Positions 52,409 to 60,576 of a stretch of 64,000 nucleotides of DNA are shown one piece after another. The notes below the pieces were generated by a model that was given only the letters and a program-made list of their open reading frames with translations, did not search any database and was not told the origin of the DNA. The DNA is from CAVRIA01 sp963721115 (lineage in GTDB: Bacteria; Desulfobacterota; Binatia; HRBIN30; CADEER01). Numbering within the stretch: the first letter of the stretch is position 1; each line of letters opens with the position of its first letter. The DNA lies in the NCBI GenBank assembly GCA_963721115.1, contig CAVRIA010000004.1, forward strand, positions 1,116,001 to 1,180,000, given 5' to 3'. Both the position numbers and the translations under genes were made by a program.

Positions 52409-54148
52409 ATGCCTCCGGCCCTCCTCTTCTTTCTCGCCGCCCTGGTGCTGCCTTTTCTGCCGCGTCCGGCGCGTCGCGTTCTCTGCGTGGCGACGCCGCT
52501 GCTGGCCTGGTGGCCGATGTACGCACTGCCGCGAGGGGAGAGCTGGACGGCGGGCTTTCTCGGCCTGCACGTGGTGTTGGCGCGCAGCGACCGCCTCAGC
52601 CTGATCTTCGGGATCGTGTTCCTCGCGGTGGCGCTGCTGGCGAACATCTACGGATGGCACCGGCGGCGCACCGGCGAGCAGGTCGCCGGACTGGTCTACG
52701 CCGGCGGCGGCCTGGCCGTGGTCTTCGCCGGCGACCTCCTCACCATGCTGATCGCGTGGGAGGTCATGGCGGTGGCGTCGACCTTCCTGATCTTCGCGCG
52801 CCGGCGCAAGGCGTCGCTGCGCGCCGGACAGCGCTATCTGATGGTGCACCTGACCGGGGGAGGCATCCTGCTGCTGGGGGTGCTGCTGGTCCTGCAGTCC
52901 GGGCAGCCGATGACCTTCGGGTCTCTGAAGGACGTGGGAACGGGCGGGTGGTTGATCCTGCTCGCCCTGTGCCTCAATGCCGCCGTCCCGCCGCTGCACG
53001 CGTGGTTGCCGGACGCCTATCCGCAGGCCTCCGTCTCGGGCAGCGTCTTCCTCAGCGCTTTCACCACCAAGGCGGCGGTGTACTGCCTGATCCGCGGCTT
53101 CGCCGGCGTCGACGCCCTGATGTGGGCGGGCGCGGTGATGGCGGTGTACGGCGTCGTGTTCGCCGTGATGGAGAACAACATCCGCCGTTTGCTCGCCTAC
53201 CACATCGTCAGTCAGGTCGGCTACATGGTGTGCGGCGTCGGCATCGGTACCGAGATGGCGTTGAACGGCGCCACGGCGCACGCCTTCTGCCACCTGCTCT
53301 ACAAGGCGCTGCTGTTCATGGGCACCGGCGCGGTTCTGTACACCACCGGCCGCGAGAAGCTCACCGAGCTGGGCGGGCTGGCGCGGGCGATGCCGCTGAC
53401 GCTGCTGTTCTACATGGTCGGCGCGCTGTCGATCTCGGGCGCCCCGCTCTTCAACGGCTTCATCTCCAAGTCGCTGGTGATCGCCGCCGCGGCCGAGGAC
53501 GGCCACGGCCTGGTGGTGTGGATGCTGCAGCTGGCCTCTGTCGGAACCTTTCTCTCGGTGGCGCTGAAGCTGCCCTACTTTGCCTGGTTCGGCGAACGGC
53601 CGGCCGGCGGCCACGCCCACGAGGCGCCACGCCACATGCTGCTCGCCATGGGCGGCGCATCGGCGCTCTGCGTCCTGCTCGGCGTCGTCCCGAGCCTGCT
53701 GTACTCGCGCCTGCCGTTTCCGCCCGTCGACTACCATCCCTACACGGCCGCCCACGTGTTCGAGATGCTGCTCCTCATGGCCTTCACCGGCGTCGGCTTC
53801 TGGCAGCTGTTCGCCCGTCTGGTGCCGCACGATACGATCACGCTCGACACCGACTGGCTCTACCGCCGGCCGGCGGCCTGGGTCGTGTCGGGCTTCGCGG
53901 CGCCTCTCGACGCGACGACGGCGCGGCTCGGCGCGCGCTTCGCGCGCTGGCGCGAGCGGGTGAGTGCCGCATCGCACAACCCACCGCTGGCGTTCGCGCG
54001 CTGGCGCGACCGGCTGCGGGGCGTGGAGGACGACGGCGAGCCGCTTCCGTGGTTCGACGAGGATCGGCAGCGCGCGCCGGTGGCGGCGATCATCCTGTGG
54101 GTGCTCACCGTCTTCGGCGTGCTCGCCTTGTTCTCCCTGGTGCACTGA
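52409..54148 (+). CDS. Third large antiporter-like subunit (MrpD/NuoM type) with long C-terminal extension
   Basis: The 579-residue membrane protein has LTMLIAWEVMAVASTFLIFA, VPPLHAWLPDAYPQASVSGS, IRRLLAYHIVSQVGYMVCGV and SGAPLFNGFISKSLVIAAAA. After the core, a 110-residue charged extension (from about 53820) carries WLYRRPAAW, two RWRER/RWRDR helices and a last membrane helix. Similar extensions occur in NuoL/MbhH-type subunits as lateral-helix equivalents. It ends 3 bp before a MITE-like element. Confidence 0.88.
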   Translation: MPPALLFFLAALVLPFLPRPARRVLCVATPLLAWWPMYALPRGESWTAGFLGLHVVLARSDRLSLIFGIVFLAVALLANIYGWHRRRTGEQVAGLVYAGGGLAVVFAGDLLTMLIAWEVMAVASTFLIFARRRKASLRAGQRYLMVHLTGGGILLLGVLLVLQSGQPMTFGSLKDVGTGGWLILLALCLNAAVPPLHAWLPDAYPQASVSGSVFLSAFTTKAAVYCLIRGFAGVDALMWAGAVMAVYGVVFAVMENNIRRLLAYHIVSQVGYMVCGVGIGTEMALNGATAHAFCHLLYKALLFMGTGAVLYTTGREKLTELGGLARAMPLTLLFYMVGALSISGAPLFNGFISKSLVIAAAAEDGHGLVVWMLQLASVGTFLSVALKLPYFAWFGERPAGGHAHEAPRHMLLAMGGASALCVLLGVVPSLLYSRLPFPPVDYHPYTAAHVFEMLLLMAFTGVGFWQLFARLVPHDTITLDTDWLYRRPAAWVVSGFAAPLDATTARLGARFARWRERVSAASHNPPLAFARWRDRLRGVEDDGEPLPWFDEDRQRAPVAAIILWVLTVFGVLALFSLVH

Positions 54149-54150
54149 GG

Positions 54151-54280
54151 GGCTGTCGATAAATGCGAGGACACCCTTCGACAAGCTCAGAAGGGTGAGC
54201 GGACAAAGTCCTTTGAAATCAACCCCCCAACCGCTCAGGCTGAGCTTGTCGAAGCCTCGTTTCGGAGAAAATCGACAGCC
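54151..54280. mobile_element. MITE-like element, copy A (130 bp, 10 bp perfect terminal inverted repeats)
   Basis: The ends are GGCTGTCGAT...ATCGACAGCC. The inverted repeat extends inward over cttcgacaagctcag / ctgagcttgtcgaag and (c)TGAGCGG. It starts 3 bp after the antiporter stop. A shorter relative in reverse orientation is at 63606-63691. No coding capacity. Confidence 0.75.
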
Positions 54281-54401
54281 TCCTGAGGCAGGTGCGCCAC
54301 AGATGAAAGTCGCTTGCGGGCTGCCCTGCGATCACCGCGTGCGCGGGCTCTGGCATGCACAGATCCGCACAAGAGGTGGCGCTTTGCTGCTCCGTCAAGT
54401 C

Positions 54402-54430
54402 TTGACAGAAGAACAAGGACTTCAATACAA
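54402..54430 (+). promoter_or_regulatory. Sigma-70-like promoter of DUF4215 gene B
   Basis: TTGACA at 54402-54407, 17 bases, ATACAA at 54425-54430 (or TACAAG with 18). The 80 bp leader from here to the ATG is conserved in gene A at 33155-33235, where the -35 is TTGAGA. Confidence 0.5.
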
Positions 54431-54481
54431 GTGGAAACAACCAAAGTGAAATCAATCTCACCTCGAGAAAAGGGGGCTTCG

Positions 54482-55846
54482 ATGCACAAGAGCTTGGGAA
54501 TGGCGGCGGGCGCCGCGGCGTTGCTGCTGGTTGTGGGCGGTCCGGCCAATGCCCAAACGGTCCAGTGCGTGGGTGACTGCAGCAACAGCGGCACGGTCGA
54601 GATCAACGAGATCATCACCTGCGTGAACATCGGCCTCGATCTGTTGCCGCTCAGCACCTGCGACAAGTGCGATCAAAACATGGACGGGACGGTGACGATC
54701 AACGAGATCATCACCGCCGTCAACGAAGGCCTCGAGCTTCTCCCGTGTCCGGTCGTGGAAGGCTCCATATGCGGTAACGAAATCGTCGAAATGGGCGAGG
54801 ACTGCGACGACGGCAACAATTTCGGCGGCGACGGCTGCGCCAAGAACTGCACCGACGAGACGAAGCGCTCCGGTGACTTCGATCCGAACAAGGCCACCTC
54901 CTTGGTGCAGACGGCGGTGATCCCGATCCAGCTGTTCCTGTCGGGATCCCAGGCGCTGATCACCGGACAGCCCCGCGACACGGCGGTCATGGACCCGGAG
55001 GGGAATACGGTCACCAAGGCGAATGAGGTTCCGGTCGTGATCAAGGCCGAGGACGTCAAGTTCGACCCCGTTTCCATCCCCGGCCTGGTCTGTGCCTGCG
55101 TGCGCGGCATCGCCGTGCCCGATCTGTTCGGAGCCGGCAACGCCGGCGACGGCGTCATCGGCTGCGGGAGCAACGGGCTGACCGACATCGACTACAACCT
55201 GATGCAGGACCACAACACCAGTCCGGGAAGCCCGGGTAATCACGGCGGCCTGCCGGACGATCCGAACTGCACCGCCAGCTTTACGTTCCCGAGCGGGGTG
55301 GTGTCGACGGCGTGCGTCGAGGGAACCGGCGAGAAGTGCTCGACGCCCGATTTCGAGCACATCGGTGTCTGCAACAGCCCGCGCGTGATCGTGTTCTCGG
55401 GCGGCCAGGCGCCGCGCGGCGCGGGGCTGATCAACAACAACACCTCGATCAGCCTGCTCAGCGACAACGGTACCTGCGCGGAGACCCGCAAGGGCGACGG
55501 CACCTGCAACTTCCCGGACTACGGCCCGGACTGCATCCCGTGCACCGCCGACGACTTGATCTTCACGGCCGCCGAGAACATTCCGACCACCACGGGAACC
55601 GCCGAGGGGACGATGTTCGACGCCAACAACGATCCCAACAACCCGCAGAACATCACCAAGAACGACGTCTGCGGCGGGTCGCTGTGCCAGACGACGATCA
55701 CCGGATCGCTGTTCGACTGCGACAAGTTGGACGATCCCGATCCGAACGCGGCGCTGGTGGGCAGCGCCCTGGCGAACTGCTTCCCGACCATCGACGCGGC
55801 GCAGATCGGCGACAACGTAAACTGCGCCCTGCTGGTCACCAAGTAG
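54482..55846 (+). CDS. Secreted DUF4215 Cys-rich protein with dockerin-like EF-hands (paralogue B)
   Basis: A 454-residue exported protein. Signal peptide HKSLGMAAGAAALLLVVGGPANAQ; EF-hand units GDCSNSGTVEINEIITCVNI and DQNMDGTVTINEIITAVNEG; DUF4215 repeat CGNEIVEMGEDCDDGNNFGG; then the same Cys-rich unknown domain as paralogue A (DYNLMQDHNTSPGSPGN, CSTPDFEHIGVCNSPRVIVF, EVCGG-like end). Most of the difference is in the N-terminal third. The gene ends at a strong terminator. Both copies are intact, suggesting a role for each. ATG 54482 is chosen from the signal peptide. Confidence 0.85.
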   Translation: MHKSLGMAAGAAALLLVVGGPANAQTVQCVGDCSNSGTVEINEIITCVNIGLDLLPLSTCDKCDQNMDGTVTINEIITAVNEGLELLPCPVVEGSICGNEIVEMGEDCDDGNNFGGDGCAKNCTDETKRSGDFDPNKATSLVQTAVIPIQLFLSGSQALITGQPRDTAVMDPEGNTVTKANEVPVVIKAEDVKFDPVSIPGLVCACVRGIAVPDLFGAGNAGDGVIGCGSNGLTDIDYNLMQDHNTSPGSPGNHGGLPDDPNCTASFTFPSGVVSTACVEGTGEKCSTPDFEHIGVCNSPRVIVFSGGQAPRGAGLINNNTSISLLSDNGTCAETRKGDGTCNFPDYGPDCIPCTADDLIFTAAENIPTTTGTAEGTMFDANNDPNNPQNITKNDVCGGSLCQTTITGSLFDCDKLDDPDPNAALVGSALANCFPTIDAAQIGDNVNCALLVTK

Positions 55847-55875
55847 TCGACGGTACAGGCAGCAAGGATCGAAAG

Positions 55876-55910
55876 GGGGGCGGTGCCGGATTCGGCACCG
55901 CCCCCTTTTT
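55876..55910 (+). terminator. Rho-independent terminator
   Basis: GGGGGCGGTGCCG (55876-55888), loop GATT, CGGCACCGCCCCC (55893-55905), then TTTTT. The 13 bp stem is perfect. It lies 30 bp after DUF4215 gene B. Confidence 0.9.
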
Positions 55911-55985
55911 CGTATTGTGGCGAGGAGAGCGGATCGGCGGCCCGGCGACACGCCGCCGGGCCTGTCGGTTCAGCGCTGCCGGGGC

Positions 55986-57479
55986 TCAGACGGAAAGCGT
56001 GTCGAGGTTGTCGTACAGCTCACGCCACTTGGCGAAGGCGGCCTCGTAGCGCGCAGCTCGGTCGTGGTTCGGCTCGACCCGATCGTGCCGGCACATGGCG
56101 GCGGCGGCCGACCGCAGATCCGGGTGCGCGCCGGCGCCGGTCGCCGCCAGCATGGCGCATCCGAGCCCGGTGCTCTCCTCCTCGCGTGCGCGCTGGACCG
56201 GGAGGCCGGTGACGTCGGCGAGGATCTGCATCAGCAGGTGGTTGCGCGACATGCCGCCGCTGGCGATGAGGTGTTTCGGCGCGGCTCCGGTGACGGCGGT
56301 GAGGGGAGCGAGGTTGGCGCGGACCGCGAAGGCGATGCTCTCGAGGAAGGCGCGCAGGAGCTCGCCCGCCTGCGGCCGCAACTGCATGGTCGGGAAACGG
56401 AAGAAGATGCCGCCCGGGACGTCGGGCCGCAGCTTGGTCAGATCGAAGATGCGGGGACCGATGAACGTATAGGTTCCGTCGCGCTCCACCCGAGCCATCT
56501 CCTCCGCCCGGGCGTAGCGATCCTCGGCGCCGTGCACCAGGAGATCGAGAAGCCATCGATAGGCGTCGCCGGTGCTGCCGACGTTGGCCTCGATCACCCA
56601 ACGGTCCGGAACCACGTGGCAGCCCGCCCACAGGTTCGACGCCGGATCGAGCATCGGCCGCGTCACCACCGCCTGGATCGGGGCGGTGGTGCCGAGGATC
56701 ACGGCCGTGTCGCCCGCCTCGACGGCGCCGGCTCCGAGGAGGGCGCACTGGGTATCGGCGCCGCCGACGAAGACGGGCGTGCCCGCGTCGAGACCGATCG
56801 CCGCCGCAGCCGCGTCGCCCAGCGCACCGGCGCGCTGGCCGCATTCGAGGACGGGAGCGAGGGCGTCGGCGGGGATCTCGAACTTGTCGAGGATCTCCGA
56901 CGACCACCGCCGGGCGCGGAAATCGAAGAGCATGGACTCGGTGCCGTTGGAGGGCTCCGAGCAGCGCGCCCCGCACAGCCGGTAGGTCATCCAGTCGTTG
57001 ATCATCAGAAGATGCGCGACCGGGCGGGTGTCGTGCTTGCGGAACCAAAGGTAGCGCGCGAGCGGGAAGATGAAGGGCGCCGAGTGGCCGGTGATCTCGT
57101 ACAGACGCTCGACGCCGAGGCGGCCGAGAACCTCCAGACCTTCGAGGAAGCCGCGCGCGTCGAGGTTCGGCCCGGCGTAGATCTCCACGCCGTCGGCGTC
57201 GAGGAAAACGCAGCCCTCGCGCTGGCTGGTGGCCGCGACGCCGATGACGTCGGACGGCGGGACGCCGGCATCGGCAAGGGCGCGGCGCGCGCACGAGCAG
57301 AGGATCGACCAGAAGGCTTCGGGGTCGAACGAGTACTCGCGGACGAAGGGGACGTCGGGGTTGGCCCACACCTGATAGTCCCATGCCTGCCGGCGCAGGG
57401 CCTGCAGGCGGCCCTCGACGTCGAACAGGGCGCACTTGGCGCCGCCGGTGCCGGCATCCAGTACGAGCAGGGTCGGCAT
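55986..57479 (-). CDS. FGGY family carbohydrate kinase
   Basis: The 497-residue sugar kinase phosphorylates a sugar or polyol with ATP. N-terminal phosphate loop LLVLDAGTGGAKCALFDVEG, then AATSQREGCVFLD, MINDWMTYRLCGARCSEPSN, and the C-terminal ATPase part with GTTAPIQAVV and SGGMSRNHLLMQILADVTGL. The start ATG 57479 is 8 bp after the dehydrogenase. It is the last gene of the TetR-dehydrogenase-kinase operon. The nearest type could be xylulose-, erythritol- or autoinducer-kinase-like; the substrate is not determined. Confidence 0.9.
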   Translation of the reverse strand: MPTLLVLDAGTGGAKCALFDVEGRLQALRRQAWDYQVWANPDVPFVREYSFDPEAFWSILCSCARRALADAGVPPSDVIGVAATSQREGCVFLDADGVEIYAGPNLDARGFLEGLEVLGRLGVERLYEITGHSAPFIFPLARYLWFRKHDTRPVAHLLMINDWMTYRLCGARCSEPSNGTESMLFDFRARRWSSEILDKFEIPADALAPVLECGQRAGALGDAAAAAIGLDAGTPVFVGGADTQCALLGAGAVEAGDTAVILGTTAPIQAVVTRPMLDPASNLWAGCHVVPDRWVIEANVGSTGDAYRWLLDLLVHGAEDRYARAEEMARVERDGTYTFIGPRIFDLTKLRPDVPGGIFFRFPTMQLRPQAGELLRAFLESIAFAVRANLAPLTAVTGAAPKHLIASGGMSRNHLLMQILADVTGLPVQRAREEESTGLGCAMLAATGAGAHPDLRSAAAAMCRHDRVEPNHDRAARYEAAFAKWRELYDNLDTLSV

Positions 57480-57487
57480 GCGCGGGT

Positions 57488-58493
57488 TCAGCGCTTCAGG
57501 ACATCCGGGTTGGCGATGTGGTCGGGGCGCTTCCCCTTCAACCACGCCTCGACGCCGTCGACGATCATGTCCGTCTGATGGCGGATGACGTCGCGGGTCG
57601 CGCCTCCGAGGTGCGGAGAGACGAGGACATTGGGCAGTCGGACGTAGCGGTTCTCGGGGCGCACCGGCTCGTCGGCGAAGACGTCGAGCGCCGCGCCGGC
57701 CAGGTGGCCGTCGCGCACGGCGGTGTAGAGCGCCTCGTCGTCGACGATGGCGGCGCGGGCGAGATTGAGGAAGATAGGCACCCGCCTTCATGGAACGGAT
57801 CCGTTCGGCGCTGATGAGGCCGTAGCTTTCGGGCGTGTCGGGGCAGTGCAGGGTGAGAACGTCCACCGAGCGCACCAGCTCGTCGAGGTCGGCCGCGCGA
57901 GCGCCCGCTTCGCCGATCGCCTCCGGCTTCACGAACGGATCGTAGACCAGCACTCGGGCGTCGAAGGCGCGGACGCGCTTGACGACGCGCCTTCCGATGG
58001 CGCCGAAGCCGACCACGCCGACGCAGAGGCCGTTCAGCTCCACGCCGCCGTACTCGTTGTAGACGCTGAGGTAGTCCTTCGTCCCCGCGAACGTCATCTC
58101 GCCCGATTTGAGCTTGGCATTGACCGTGTAGACGTGGCGCAGCAGGGCGAGCATGAACGCCAGGGTGAGGTCCGCCACGGCATCGGCATTGCGCCCGGGC
58201 GTGTAGATCACCGGAACTCCGAGCTCCGTGGCGCGCGCCACCCCGATGTTGATCGGATCGCCGCGACAGCAGCCGATCAGCTTCAGCGAACACTGGTTGA
58301 GCACCTCTTCGTGCACCAGGTCGGCCTCGACGATCAACACGTCGGCGCCCAGCGCGCGGATGTGGGCCGCGAACTCGTTCCCGTCGAAGTAGATCTGCTC
58401 CTTCTCCCGCCAGTCCTCGTGGACCACCTCCATGTGCCGTCCGAGTCTCTGCAGTCCCTCTTGGGTGAACGATGCCGTCACGAGCGCCTTCAA
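57488..58493 (-). CDS. D-isomer 2-hydroxyacid dehydrogenase family, one apparent frameshift
   Basis: It starts at TTG 58493 with GAGGAGG 5 bases upstream, overlapping the TetR stop. NAD-binding: VGVVGFGAIGRRVVKRVRAF; catalytic region: LTLHCPDTPESYGLISAERI; C-terminal His-containing LGGATRDVIRHQTD. The frame breaks near 57776-57779, where an extra base interrupts GAYFLNLARAAIVDDEALY. Restored length is about 334 residues. It may act as a phosphoglycerate or 2-hydroxyacid dehydrogenase on the product of the kinase's sugar. The substrate is unknown. Confidence 0.85.
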
Positions 58494-59149
58494 GGGTTCC
58501 TCCTCGATCTTTCGCCCTGCATGAGGGTGTGGACGAGACGGATCAGATGCGCCCGAAGGCGGGCCCGCAGATCCGGCTCGCTGATGCTGCCGCCGAGCAG
58601 GCTGGCAAACTGGTGGCTGTCGAGCATGAACAGCAGCAGGACCGAGTGTACCGTCAGCATGAACAGGTGGGGGTCGAATTCACTCGGCTCGAGCCGGCTG
58701 AAGTCGTAGGTCCAGCTCGCGAAGCGCCGCCACGCCGGCAGCAGGATGTCTCGCTCGATCTCGTTGGTCTCGTCGGTGGTCTCCAGCAGACGCCGGACGA
58801 GCAGCTTCGGGACCGTCGGGTGATCGGCGAAGAAGTCGAACAGCAGCCCGACCGACTCGTCGACCACGGTGCGGCTGGCCGGGCGCTGCATGGATTCCTG
58901 GGGAATCGCGGCGCGCACCAGACCGACGATCTGGTCGTAGATGTTCTCGAACACGGCGAAATAGAGCGTCTCCTTCGACTCCCAATGGTAATGCAGGCTC
59001 GAGATGTTCACGGTCGCGGCCGCCGCGATCTCCCGCGTCGACGCGCCCTCGAAGCCCTTTGCCGCGAACACGGCCTCGGCGGCGGCCAGGATGCGCGCTT
59101 TCGTCGACGAGGGCGCGTCACGCGCCTTGTGCAGTGCAGAGCGGGGCAA
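58490..59149 (-). CDS. TetR family regulator
   Basis: The 219-residue regulator has the HTH KARILAAAEAVFAAKGFEGA, STREIAAAATVNISSLHYHW, ESKETLYFAVFENIY and a helical ligand domain. It is the first gene of the operon: its stop overlaps the TTG of the dehydrogenase. So it likely autoregulates the whole unit. ATG 59149 is plausible; the RBS is not obvious. A candidate promoter is at 59200-59229. Confidence 0.88.
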   Translation of the reverse strand: MPRSALHKARDAPSSTKARILAAAEAVFAAKGFEGASTREIAAAATVNISSLHYHWESKETLYFAVFENIYDQIVGLVRAAIPQESMQRPASRTVVDESVGLLFDFFADHPTVPKLLVRRLLETTDETNEIERDILLPAWRRFASWTYDFSRLEPSEFDPHLFMLTVHSVLLLFMLDSHQFASLLGGSISEPDLRARLRAHLIRLVHTLMQGERSRRNP

Positions 59150-59199
59150 CGGGGCCTTCTCCCAGGCCGGATGATTTAATCGTTTGATCCAGCGACTTT

Positions 59200-59229
59200 C
59201 TTATGGGGGAAGCTGTTCCCGTCTGTCAA
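59200..59229 (-). promoter_or_regulatory. Candidate promoter of the TetR operon
   Basis: Minus-strand TTGACA (59229-59224), 18 base spacer, CATAAG (59205-59200). The TetR ATG is 50 bp downstream. The -10 box is weak. Confidence 0.4.
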
Positions 59230-59261
59230 GTTGGGCGATCCGGACACGCCAGGACAAAAAA

Positions 59262-59290
59262 TTGACATTGCTGGGGGGCGCGGTTACAAG
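59262..59290 (+). promoter_or_regulatory. Sigma-70-like promoter for the acidic protein / dtd
   Basis: TTGACA at 59262-59267, 17 base spacer and TACAAG at 59285-59290. It is 98 bp before the acidic protein start, with AAGGAGG just upstream of that ATG. Confidence 0.5.
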
Positions 59291-59388
59291 CGCCAAACCG
59301 CCCGCGGAGGCGGCACCGCTTCACGAATGACAGGCCGCTAGGGCGCGGCGGCAGGCCGGCACGGCGCAGCGAAGGCAAGGAGGTCGAA

Positions 59389-59584
59389 ATGGACGAGTGG
59401 AACGCGGCGAAACGCCCGGAGGACGAAGAGGAGGAGTGGGAGGACGACGAGGACGAAGAGGACGAAGAGGACGACGAGGACGACGAGCTAGAGGACGTCG
59501 AGGATGAGGAATGGGACGAAGAGGAGGACTGGGACGAGGACGATGAGTCGGAGGAGGAGGAGCGAGGACGAGGAGGACTGGTGA
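59389..59584 (+). CDS. Extremely acidic small protein (about 65 aa), possibly separate from dtd
   Basis: After DEWNAAKRP the protein is almost only Glu/Asp with some Trp and Ser (EDEEEEWEDDEDEEDEEDDE, then ELEDVEDEEWDEEEDW). An AAGGAGG site precedes the ATG. As written the frame continues into dtd. A one-base shift in the GAG-rich tract near 59560 gives the ending EDEEDW and TGA 59582-59584, 8 bp before the dtd ATG. I take it as a separate protein, with the frame unresolved. The acidity suggests metal or cationic-ligand binding, but nothing proves it. Confidence 0.6.
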
Positions 59585-59592
59585 GGGCGGGC

Positions 59593-60054
59593 ATGCGCGC
59601 GGTAGCACAGCGAGTCACGGGTGCCTCTGTCAGCGTCGGCGGTGAGGAGATCGCCCGTATCGGGCCCGGCCTCCTGGTGCTGCTCGGCGTCGCGCGCAGC
59701 GACGGAACGGCCGAGGCGGACTGGATGGGAGACAAGCTCGTATCCCTGCGCGTCTTCGAGAACGCAGAGGGCAAGTTCGATCGATCGGTGGCCGAGATCG
59801 GCGGTGAGATGCTGGTGGTCTCTCAGTTCACGCTGTACGGCGACGTGCGCAAGGGGCGCCGGCCGTCGTTCAGCGCCGCGGCGCCGCCCGAAAGCGCCGA
59901 CGAGCTCTACCGGCACGTCGCGGAGCGCATCGCGGGTCACGGCGTCCCGGTCCGGTGCGGGCGCTTCGGCGCCCACATGCAGGTGGGGCTCGTCAACGAC
60001 GGGCCGGTGACCCTCGTCATCGATACGCCGGGCGAAGCGCAAGGTCGGATCTGA
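59593..60054 (+). CDS. dtd: D-aminoacyl-tRNA deacylase
   Basis: It hydrolyses D-aminoacyl-tRNA, keeping D-amino acids and mischarged Gly/Ala out of translation. The 153-residue protein has RAVAQRVTGASVSVGGEEIA, the active-site SQFTLYGDVRKGRRPSF, and the Gly-cisPro motif region in LVNDGPVTLVIDTPGE. The ATG 59593 is preferred over the 59389 start, which would fuse a 68-residue acidic arm. The normal Dtd length supports this. Confidence 0.92.
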   Translation: MRAVAQRVTGASVSVGGEEIARIGPGLLVLLGVARSDGTAEADWMGDKLVSLRVFENAEGKFDRSVAEIGGEMLVVSQFTLYGDVRKGRRPSFSAAAPPESADELYRHVAERIAGHGVPVRCGRFGAHMQVGLVNDGPVTLVIDTPGEAQGRI

Positions 60055-60101
60055 GGCCAGGGGAGCAGCGGGCGATACGGGATTGCCGTTCGGACGGGAC
60101 G

Positions 60102-60563
60102 ATGGCACGCGCCGGCTTCTACGCGATTCAAAACTCGGAGATCCGCTTCGCATGCGACGGTCGCTGGTATGCGGACGGCCAGCCGATCGCCAATCCGCGC
60201 ATCGCCGATCTGTTTTCCCGCCACGTTCGCCGCGCTCCCGACGGCGGCTACATCCTGCACATCGGCCCCGAAACGGCGCCGATCATCGTCGACGACACGC
60301 CCTACGTGGTGATCGGGACGCGCAGCGGCGGAGAAGGGGGGATCGCGGTCGAGCTCAACGATGGGAGCATCGAGGCGCTCGACGCCGAGTCGCTGCAGGT
60401 CGGCCCGGCGAACGTCCTCTACTGCCGCGTCAAGGGCGGCACCGAGCGGGCGCGCTTCCTGCGGCCTGCCTTCTATCAGATGGCTCAGTACATCGAAGAG
60501 GCGAGGCCGGGCGTCTTCGTGTTTCGATCGGGGGGAAAGTCCCATCCCATCGCGTCGCTCTGA
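60102..60563 (+). CDS. Hypothetical protein resembling DUF1285
   Basis: The 153-residue protein reads RFACDGRWYADGQPIANPRI then ADLFSRHVRRAPDGGYILHI, followed by APIIVDDTPYVVIGTRSGGE, which resembles DUF1285 (unknown function, small beta-rich). It ends ARPGVFVFRSGGKSHPIASL. ATG 60102 follows ggacgggacg, a weak site. It lies between dtd and trmL, which overlap it closely. The role is unknown. Confidence 0.6.
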   Translation: MARAGFYAIQNSEIRFACDGRWYADGQPIANPRIADLFSRHVRRAPDGGYILHIGPETAPIIVDDTPYVVIGTRSGGEGGIAVELNDGSIEALDAESLQVGPANVLYCRVKGGTERARFLRPAFYQMAQYIEEARPGVFVFRSGGKSHPIASL

Positions 60564-60576
60564 CGGGGAGCCGGCG

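Noticed and set aside
50633..54184. A 1183-residue open frame on the minus strand
   Set aside because: It is Arg/Gln/Asp-rich with no family blocks and is opposite to three intact antiporter genes.
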